A stretch of 19,951 nucleotides of DNA from Bacteroidota bacterium (lineage in GTDB: Bacteria; Bacteroidota; Bacteroidia; Chitinophagales; Chitinophagaceae). The stretch is from assembly GCA_023430465.1 (NCBI GenBank), contig JAEZAM010000044.1, forward strand, positions 1-19,951, written 5' to 3'. The translations under genes and the position numbers were made by a program. The notes under the pieces were generated by a model that made no database searches, had not been told where the DNA came from, and was given only the letters and a program-made list of their open reading frames with translations. Each line of letters starts with the position of its first letter. Within the stretch, counting starts at the first letter, position 1. Below are positions 13,459 to 19,951 of this stretch, one piece after another.

Positions 13459-15087
13459 CTATTTTTTAGTTTCAGCATACGATAGCGACTGATCAGCCTG
13501 TATATCGCTGAAATAATCTTGCGGGATAGCGATTTCACCCGGATTAACATCAACACCTGTAAATCCCAGGGCCGTGTAGCCACCTTTTATATAGTTGTTG
13601 TTTGCAAAACGGACAGATGGCTGTCCTCCTGCGGGATCAACAATCGACAGGGCCAGGATATAGCGGCCCTTAGGCGCGCCTTTCATGGACACTGATTTTT
13701 CAATTGTCGTCAGATCCGGTTGTTTGTTATATTTCTTTTCCTTCACGTTCCAATCGTCACCGGGCATCCAGTTGCTTATCTTTACATCTTTGAGCGTGGT
13801 ACTCCATACTGGCTGATTTGTCGCAACGTCAAGGAGAAAAAGTTTTACCGGCCAGTCGTAATAGAATGGTGAAGAACCAGTATTCAACACATTGAATCTC
13901 AAATTCATTTTACCACCACTCTTCACCCTGGCATCATAGCCGGCTTCTTTGATGATAAAACGATAACCCATTGCCTTTTGCAATTCACCTGCTACCCGGA
14001 GAAAAGCTGTGTCCTCAAAATTTGCCCAGGTAATGCCACCAAGATGGTTGCAATGCAGGTTGCGTACCTGTCGCATGGTGCGATCAAAATACTCCGGATC
14101 TTTTACTACACCTTCAAAGTTTTTGAATTTCGCCAGGCTTCCCCAGTTCCAGGTTATCTCACCACCGATCGGCTGGGTCTTCCAGCGATCACCGAGTTTA
14201 AGCATCTCTTCATATCCTCTTACTTCCTCCTCGGGCTGCGACCAGGAATCCCAGTAGATGCCAAATTCATAATCCTTGAATTCATACGCATACCTCACCA
14301 TCACCTTTTTATTCCGGAAAGCTTGTCTGAACGCATCTCCGAGAACCTTCTCCATACCGGGGATCCATGTCCTGTTGACCACATGCTCCGGCTCATCATG
14401 GGGTGGCCAATAGGTCGAAAGGTCGGGATCATGATGCTCACCCCACTCCCCAATGATTCCCATTTCAACATAAGCTACCCGCGGATCATTGTCCCAGGCC
14501 TTACCCAATTTTGCCACAAGTTTTTTTACCCGTTCAGGGAAAGACGGATCGAAATATCCACCGGTGATAGGTGCATTTTTCAGCGAGTCTGGAACCATCG
14601 CACCCCAGGAACCAGGTATCTGCCTGTAAGGACTGTTTTGTTCCGGAATACCCTTCGGCCAATGAGTGCCGCTCAGATCATCCGGGTTATCCGGATTCTT
14701 TGGCTTACCACCATGCCAGGGTTCCATCCACACCAGATACACGCGTGGGATCACTTTCATGTTCATACCCTCGACCCCCTCCCAGCGATGATTGCTATAA
14801 GCGACTATCTTGCCAACACCATCACCCGGATCATCCTCGATCATGTTCCACTGCATGTATTCCTTGATCATCGTACCATAGGGATAAGGGTACATCGGGC
14901 GTTTCTTATCTACGCCGGGCTGAAAGAATTCACGGAAACCTTTCATTGGGTTTCTGAAGGCAGGAGTATACTCCGACATCTTTACGTTTACCCTTCCTGA
15001 CGACATCTCTGCATCATAGCCCTGTGCTCCACCAGGCAGGGCCGGCAGCAGGAATAAAAGGAAGATTATATGCTGGCAGATTCTCAT
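13459..15087 (-). CDS. DUF4832-type putative glycoside hydrolase, secreted paralogue
   Basis: This 542-residue protein has a signal peptide (1-22, ending GGAQG) and no lipobox. Residues about 36-375 look like a (beta/alpha)8 barrel: NPMKGFREF, YMQWNMIEDD, VIPRVYLVWMEPW, RVAYVEMGIIGEWGEHHD (203-220), VMVRYAYEF, IGGEITWNWG (307-316), GGITWANFED. The C-terminal part (about 380-525) is a beta-sandwich (FNVLNTGSSPFYYDWPV, LALSIVDPAGGQPSVRFAN), as in DUF4832. The acidic pair Glu214 and Glu310 sits at ends of predicted strands, like the acid/base and nucleophile of clan GH-A, but no activity is known to me. It is very similar to the upstream paralogue, with an insertion of about 14 residues near 150-172. 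It starts 6 nt after that gene. Confidence 0.8.
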   Translation of the reverse strand: MRICQHIIFLLFLLPALPGGAQGYDAEMSSGRVNVKMSEYTPAFRNPMKGFREFFQPGVDKKRPMYPYPYGTMIKEYMQWNMIEDDPGDGVGKIVAYSNHRWEGVEGMNMKVIPRVYLVWMEPWHGGKPKNPDNPDDLSGTHWPKGIPEQNSPYRQIPGSWGAMVPDSLKNAPITGGYFDPSFPERVKKLVAKLGKAWDNDPRVAYVEMGIIGEWGEHHDPDLSTYWPPHDEPEHVVNRTWIPGMEKVLGDAFRQAFRNKKVMVRYAYEFKDYEFGIYWDSWSQPEEEVRGYEEMLKLGDRWKTQPIGGEITWNWGSLAKFKNFEGVVKDPEYFDRTMRQVRNLHCNHLGGITWANFEDTAFLRVAGELQKAMGYRFIIKEAGYDARVKSGGKMNLRFNVLNTGSSPFYYDWPVKLFLLDVATNQPVWSTTLKDVKISNWMPGDDWNVKEKKYNKQPDLTTIEKSVSMKGAPKGRYILALSIVDPAGGQPSVRFANNNYIKGGYTALGFTGVDVNPGEIAIPQDYFSDIQADQSLSYAETKK

Positions 15088-15093
15088 CGAAAT

Positions 15094-16716
15094 TTATTTT
15101 ACATATTTCAACGTGCGCTCATCCCGCAGGTCTTTGAATTCCGTTGACTTGATCTCGTAATTCGCAAGCTCTTTGTTGATACCCACATAACCCATAGGAT
15201 GTCTGCCACCGGTGAAATAGTTCTGCACGGCAAAACGAAGTGATGGCTGCATGCCCGCAGGATCGAGTACAGATATCGACATCACGTACTCATCTTCAGG
15301 CAGGGTTACATCCAGTGTGATGTCCTTGCTGATCGTATACACTTCGGGTGCTTCAGTATAGCGTGACAATGCTTTATCCCATTTGTCTCCCGGCATCCAC
15401 TCGGAGATGTTCACACCCTCCAGCACTTTACCCCAGACTTTTTTGTTCGTCCGGCGATTGAGCAGAGCGATCTCGACAGGCCAGTTGTAGTAGAATGGCG
15501 ATGAACCATTGTTCACCACTTTGAAGTTCACGTTGAATGGGATATCCTTGCGGATATTAGCAGGATAGTTAAACTCAGATATCACAAAATTATAGCCCAT
15601 TGCACGTTGCAGCAGGTCGGCATTGACCTTGAACTGCGGGTCATTGAAATTTGCCCAGGTTATGCCACCGAGGTGATTGTTATGCAGGTTTCTTATCTGT
15701 TCTATCACTGTTGCCCTGGTGGCATTATCGGCTACCACTTCTTCGAACGAATCGAACTGTGAAAGACCACCCCAATTCCATGTGATCTCTCCGCCGATCG
15801 GCTGTCGCTTCCAGCGGTCGCCCAGTTTCATCATTTCATCATAACCCCTGTCCTGTTCTTCAGGCTGCGACCATGAATCCCAGTAGATACCGAAATCATA
15901 ATCTTTGAAATCATATGCATACCGTACCATTACTTTCTTGTTGCGGAAAGCAGCAGTGAATGCATCGCCCAGTGTTTTTTCGATTCCGGGTATCCAGGTG
16001 CGGTTGGCCACGTGCGCTGGTTCATCATGTGGCAACCAGGTGGTGCTGATATTCGGATCATGCTGTTCACCCCATTCGCCAATGATACCCATTTCGACGT
16101 ATGCCACACGTGGATCATTGTCCCAGGCCTCTCCGGCTTTGGCTACCAGTGCCTTTACACGATCCTGGAACGTCGGGTGAAAATATCCGCCTGTGATCGG
16201 TGTCACATCATCATCCACACGCACCTGGCCAGGGATGTCTGAAGGCCAGTGCCATCCGTTCAGATCGTCGGGATGATTGGTGTAAGTATTTTTTGCAACA
16301 CCGCCGTGCCAGGGTTCCATCCATATAATGTAAATACGCGGAATGACCTTTACGTTCATGTCTTCCACTCCTGCCCAACGGTGATTGGAATAGGCGATGA
16401 TCTTATCAACACCATCTGCTGCGTTATCTTCCAGCATATTCCATTGCATATATTCCTTCACAAGTGTACCATAAGGGTAGGGATACTCGGCACGTTTGGG
16501 ATCAATGCCAGGCCCGATGAATTCACGGAACCCCTTCATCGGGTTTCGTATGCCGCCCATATATTCCGCTGGTCGAACGGTGACAATACCGTTGTTAACT
16601 TCCACCGTCGGTTCTACGTTAACGTCAGGAAACCGCTCAGGGCCTATTTTCCTGCAGGATGGCGCAGCCATCACCAGACCGGCAACCATTGCAATGATCA
16701 ATTTATTACTCTTCAT
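15094..16716 (-). CDS. DUF4832-type putative glycoside hydrolase, lipoprotein paralogue
   Basis: This 540-residue lipoprotein has a lipobox at AAPSC (Cys21) followed by RK, which differs from the acidic surface-export signal seen in some Bacteroidota lipoproteins. The barrel and sandwich layout matches the next gene: NPMKGFREF (58-66), VEMGIIGEWGEQHD (207-220), IGGEITWNWG (307-316), GGITWANFND (350-359), then NNGSSPFYYNWPV in the sandwich. Glu214 and Glu310 fall at the same residue numbers as in the paralogue. The pair arose by tandem duplication. It is the first gene after SusD (17-nt gap), the usual place for a surface-anchored enzyme or glycan-binding protein in such operons. Substrate unknown. 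Confidence 0.8.
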   Translation of the reverse strand: MKSNKLIIAMVAGLVMAAPSCRKIGPERFPDVNVEPTVEVNNGIVTVRPAEYMGGIRNPMKGFREFIGPGIDPKRAEYPYPYGTLVKEYMQWNMLEDNAADGVDKIIAYSNHRWAGVEDMNVKVIPRIYIIWMEPWHGGVAKNTYTNHPDDLNGWHWPSDIPGQVRVDDDVTPITGGYFHPTFQDRVKALVAKAGEAWDNDPRVAYVEMGIIGEWGEQHDPNISTTWLPHDEPAHVANRTWIPGIEKTLGDAFTAAFRNKKVMVRYAYDFKDYDFGIYWDSWSQPEEQDRGYDEMMKLGDRWKRQPIGGEITWNWGGLSQFDSFEEVVADNATRATVIEQIRNLHNNHLGGITWANFNDPQFKVNADLLQRAMGYNFVISEFNYPANIRKDIPFNVNFKVVNNGSSPFYYNWPVEIALLNRRTNKKVWGKVLEGVNISEWMPGDKWDKALSRYTEAPEVYTISKDITLDVTLPEDEYVMSISVLDPAGMQPSLRFAVQNYFTGGRHPMGYVGINKELANYEIKSTEFKDLRDERTLKYVK

Positions 16717-16733
16717 GATGAAAGTTTTATTGG

Positions 16734-18149
16734 TTAATAGCCGGGGTTATTCTCTGTGATCGCATCATTGGCATCCATCGCACTTTGGGGTATGGGGTAA
16801 AGGTTATGGAAATCCTGGATCGTTATTCCCATCCTTTCTGCCAGGTACTGCTTAAGTTTACCGAAACGGATCAGATCAAACCGGCGCAGGTGTTCAAAGC
16901 ACAGTTCATGAAGCCTTTCCTGGAGAACGACTTCAGCAAACTGCTGCTGGCTGAGATTATTCGCCGCGGTGATATCGGTAAGCCCCGCCCTGCGGCGAAC
17001 CTGGTTCAATGCTTCATATTTACCATTACCGGCATCATTGATGGCATTGAGTGCCTCCGCTTTCATGAGTAGCACATCTGCATAACGGATCAGGATGAAG
17101 TTCAACTGGTCATCCTCGATCACATTGCCATATTCATCATCCCAGAACTTCCTGTTGGTGGGTGGGGATTGAACGACACCATTGAAACTGGTAAGGAAGA
17201 ATGCCGCCTTGCGCCTATCGTTATTGTCATAACTGTTATATACGTAGTTCGTAGGACCAAAACCACCCCAGCCACCGAAGTTCACCGGGCCACCAACGCC
17301 GCGCGGCCCCCAATAGCTGTGCTGGATGCTGCCTTCCAGTCCCCACGAACCGGAATGGCGGAACTGCACTTCGAAAATGTTCTCATACTCCTGGTTCTTG
17401 TTATTGGGATCGAAAATGTCACGGAGATTCGCATACAGGTGAAATTTGCCATCGAGCTTGTTGCAATAAGCGAGCGCCTCTGCTGGTTTGCCCCATTGCA
17501 GATAGATCCGGGCCAGGAATGCCTGTGCGGCATATTTGGTGGCGCGACCTTTGTCGTTTGCGTTGGGCCACGTAAGTGGGAGCACAGCTTCCGCATCTTT
17601 CATGTCCTGCACGATCTGTTCGTATACCTGGTCTGCTGTTGCCCTTGGCTTCATGATCTCATCGTCAATGGATGATTTTACCCATAGCGGCACACCGCCA
17701 TACATCTTAACCAGATCAAAATAATAGAGACCGCGCAGGAACTTCGCCTGGCCTACCATCACCGTGTGGGTTTCTGCGGGCACCACACCAGCCGGCATAT
17801 CAATCACGGCATTGCTGCGCTTCACGCCTTCATAGGCTACACGGTAATGATCCTGGAAAAAGGGATGGGCTGCATTGAAGGTGAACATCTTCAATTCAGA
17901 GTAGGCTGCCCAACCCAGGTCATATGGCTCCACTTCATCTGTACCAAACTCGGAAAGTGTGATCGTATTTTTTCCGACAAACAACCTCTGCATGGCAGCA
18001 TAGGCCGCATTCAATGTCTTCTGCCAGTCTTCGGGGGTCGTATAGGCATTGTCAGGCGTCTGGATACTGCGGGGATCCTCGTCCAGGAATTTCCGGCAAC
18101 CCGCCAGGCTCATCAGCCCGATTGTAGCAAACAAAATATATTTCTTCAT
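16734..18149 (-). CDS. SusD/RagB family nutrient-binding outer membrane lipoprotein
   Basis: This 471-residue lipoprotein has signal and lipobox SLAGC (Cys18), followed by the characteristic RKFLDEDPRS. The N-terminal helical half shows TPR-like content (WQKTLNAAYAAMQRLF, AKFLRGLYYFDLVKMYGGVPLW, ATKYAAQAFLARIYLQWGKPAEALAYCN). The C-terminal half shows family marks NFILIRYADVLLMKAEALN, LNQVRRRAGL, LQERLHELCFEHLRRFDLIRFGK, and it ends NLYPIPQSAMDANDAITENNPGY, all standard for SusD. It forms the lid of the SusC transporter and binds the glycan at the cell surface. It starts 10 nt after the SusC gene. Confidence 0.95.
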   Translation of the reverse strand: MKKYILFATIGLMSLAGCRKFLDEDPRSIQTPDNAYTTPEDWQKTLNAAYAAMQRLFVGKNTITLSEFGTDEVEPYDLGWAAYSELKMFTFNAAHPFFQDHYRVAYEGVKRSNAVIDMPAGVVPAETHTVMVGQAKFLRGLYYFDLVKMYGGVPLWVKSSIDDEIMKPRATADQVYEQIVQDMKDAEAVLPLTWPNANDKGRATKYAAQAFLARIYLQWGKPAEALAYCNKLDGKFHLYANLRDIFDPNNKNQEYENIFEVQFRHSGSWGLEGSIQHSYWGPRGVGGPVNFGGWGGFGPTNYVYNSYDNNDRRKAAFFLTSFNGVVQSPPTNRKFWDDEYGNVIEDDQLNFILIRYADVLLMKAEALNAINDAGNGKYEALNQVRRRAGLTDITAANNLSQQQFAEVVLQERLHELCFEHLRRFDLIRFGKLKQYLAERMGITIQDFHNLYPIPQSAMDANDAITENNPGY

Positions 18150-18159
18150 GGCTATCGTA

Positions 18160-19951
18160 TTAAAAGTTTAGAGTTAATCCCGCGATGAAACTTCTCGCAT
18201 TTGGGTATGGATTCGTATTGTCACTTGACTCCACATCGAAACCGGTGAACTGTGTCCATGTTACGGCATTCTGCACCGATGCGTAAACGCGGATTCCACT
18301 TGAATGAATTTTTCTGATGAAACTGTTGGCTGCGAAATTGTAACCCAACTCAATGTTGCGGAGACGGAGGTAGTCGCCTTTCTGCAGGTTGGCATCCGTA
18401 CCATCACCATTTGAATAAGCACTTCCGACGCGGGGAGCAGGGTATCGCTGGCTGGGCCTGTTTGGTGTCCAGTAGCTGTTGTAATACTCAAGGCTCATAT
18501 TTCCCCAGGTATTGAACGAGTTCAGGTAGCGACTCAGTGAGTTGTTGATCTTATGCCCACCGGCATACGTGAAAAAAGCAACGAGATCAAATCCGCGGTA
18601 TTTGAACGTATTGGTGAAGCTACCGTAGTATTTCGGAACACTTATTCCGGCAAACTGGCGGTCATCACCATTTATCACACCGTCCTTGTTGATATCGACA
18701 ATTTTACGGTCACCTGGCTGGGCATTGTAAACAGCCGCGGCATCTGCCTCGTGAGTTTGCCAGATACCATCGGCCTTCAGCAGGTAGAAGGTATTTATGT
18801 GGCGACCTACAAACAAAGATTTATTGACATCCTGTTTGCCGTCGTACAGCTCGGCGATTTTATTCACGTTATAGGAGATATTACCGGAAGTGGTCCAGTT
18901 GAAATCCCGGGTACTCATGTTCACCGTTGTCAATGTCAGCTCTATACCGCGGTTATCGATCTGACCGATATTGGTGAGTGAGTTATCGAAGCCCGACTCG
19001 ATTGGCAGCGGCACGAGCCAAAGGAGATCGGTTGTCTTTTTATAATATGCATCAATGCTACCTGCGATCCTGTTACGGAACAATCCGAAATCGAGACCGA
19101 TATCAAACTGGTTGGCTTTTTCCCATGTGAGGTTGGGATTGCTGATCGTGTTCTGAACAGACCCGGTGGCGAGGTTCCCGCCAAAGACGTAGTCGGACCA
19201 TTCACCACCCTGGCTGATCGTGGCAGCATAGGCATAGTCACCGATATTCTGATTACCCAGCCGGCCAACGCTCACGCGGAGTTTGAGATCACTTACAGCG
19301 GATGCATTATCCATAAATCTCTCCTGGGATATCCTCCAGGCAAGTGCGGCCGAAGGGAAGAAACCCCAGCGTTTACCATCAGCAAAACGGGATGACCCGT
19401 CCTGGCGCATGGTGACAGTCAGCAGGTAGCGGTCGCTGAAATTGTAATTAACACGGCCATAAAATGACGTGAGCGTAGATCCTGAAGCATACGACCCGTT
19501 TGGACCATGATTCTGGGCGCCGCCAAGGTTATCATAGCCAAGGATCGGTGACAGATTCTTGGAATCGGCGGTCGTGCTTTCATAGTCATATTTCGAAGCA
19601 GAAAAACCTGCCAGCACCACAAACTTGTGCCTGTTCTCCAACTGAAAATTATAAGTAGCGGTATTCTCCGTCTGCATGTAACGTTTCTTACCGTTGAACT
19701 TTACTGCATGTCCGCCTTCGGGATAATGCTGGCCCATGTGACCGTCTTCATAAGAGTTAACATTGAAGAACTCAAGTTCACCACCGTTATCGGAGCGAAT
19801 CCTCAGATTTTTGACCGGTTCGATCTCGAGGTATACGGATCCCACGGCACGACTCTTTTTTGTGACCTTGTCCAGGAGATTGACGATAGCTACCGGATTT
19901 GCCTTGGTATTCAAAAATCCGTCGAAGTAGTTCCCGTCCGCAGTGTAGATC
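18160..19951 (-). CDS. SusC/RagA family TonB-linked outer membrane transporter, partial
   Basis: The reading frame is open to the right edge of the window, so the N-terminal part (signal peptide, carboxypeptidase-like domain, plug) is missing. About 597 residues of a protein usually near 1000 are present. Reading begins IYTADGNYFDGFLNTKANPV, with no true start codon inside the window. Barrel strands and family marks include NFSDRYLLTVTMRQDGSSRF, RWGFFPSAALAWRISQE, LKLRVSVGRLGNQNIGDY, NQFDIGLDFGLFRNRI, IGQIDNRGIELTLT, GDRKIVDINKDGVINGDDR and the terminal FIAGLTLNF. It would import a glycan or its fragments, driven by TonB. It leads the operon; its promoter and any sigma or anti-sigma regulator lie outside the window. 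Confidence 0.95.
   Translation of the reverse strand, partial: IYTADGNYFDGFLNTKANPVAIVNLLDKVTKKSRAVGSVYLEIEPVKNLRIRSDNGGELEFFNVNSYEDGHMGQHYPEGGHAVKFNGKKRYMQTENTATYNFQLENRHKFVVLAGFSASKYDYESTTADSKNLSPILGYDNLGGAQNHGPNGSYASGSTLTSFYGRVNYNFSDRYLLTVTMRQDGSSRFADGKRWGFFPSAALAWRISQERFMDNASAVSDLKLRVSVGRLGNQNIGDYAYAATISQGGEWSDYVFGGNLATGSVQNTISNPNLTWEKANQFDIGLDFGLFRNRIAGSIDAYYKKTTDLLWLVPLPIESGFDNSLTNIGQIDNRGIELTLTTVNMSTRDFNWTTSGNISYNVNKIAELYDGKQDVNKSLFVGRHINTFYLLKADGIWQTHEADAAAVYNAQPGDRKIVDINKDGVINGDDRQFAGISVPKYYGSFTNTFKYRGFDLVAFFTYAGGHKINNSLSRYLNSFNTWGNMSLEYYNSYWTPNRPSQRYPAPRVGSAYSNGDGTDANLQKGDYLRLRNIELGYNFAANSFIRKIHSSGIRVYASVQNAVTWTQFTGFDVESSDNTNPYPNARSFIAGLTLNF

Noticed and set aside
13978..15000. 340-codon open frame on the plus strand
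   Set aside because: It is antisense to the DUF4832 gene. A comparable but shorter and shifted frame lies over the paralogue, as expected for a shadow of a conserved coding sequence.

Overview
The window looks like a chromosomal stretch from a Bacteroidota bacterium, probably of the Chitinophagaceae type. This rests on a SusC/SusD pair, an OMP_b-brl-type outer-membrane barrel, lipoproteins, a DUF4832 family typical of this phylum, a general lack of Shine-Dalgarno sequences, and a promoter matching the Bacteroidota pattern TTG-N19-TAnnTTTG. The family assignment is inference; no rRNA or tRNA gene is present to fix it.

Layout, left to right. (1) 1-156: intergenic sequence with a CTCCRCA heptamer array. 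(2) 157-894 (+): a PRC-barrel protein, closed by a strong stem-loop (904-962) shared with the convergent operon. (3) 6273-980 (-): a five-gene operon of ABC ATPase, ABC permease, short GntR/YtrA-type repressor, membrane-anchored head-GIN-like protein and TonB-receptor-like outer-membrane barrel. A perfect 10-bp inverted repeat lies just downstream of the -7 box, so the GntR protein probably represses its own operon. (4) 6615-6364 (-): a small hydrophobic protein, and 8266-6665 (-): a CPA1-type Na+/H+ antiporter. (5) 8267-8642: an intergenic repeat region with two near-identical 142/148-bp tandem copies that differ in length by exactly one hexanucleotide. (6) 8643-12379: a divergent pair, a cytoplasmic sucrose-phosphate-synthase/phosphatase-like fusion (-) and a cytoplasmic GH32-like glycosidase (+), suggesting a module for making and breaking down a fructose-containing disaccharide. 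(7) 19951-12451 (-): a tightly packed polysaccharide-utilization-type operon of SusC (cut by the window edge), SusD, two tandem paralogous DUF4832 proteins and a lipoprotein nucleoside hydrolase homologue.

The two most unusual parts are the SusCD-DUF4832-DUF4832-nucleoside-hydrolase locus, whose substrate cannot be named from sequence, and the repeat region beside the antiporter start. No CRISPR array, insertion sequence, integrase, tRNA or rRNA was seen. Gene boundaries come from reading frames, signal peptides and family conservation. Functions come from motif recognition by eye, without database searches.
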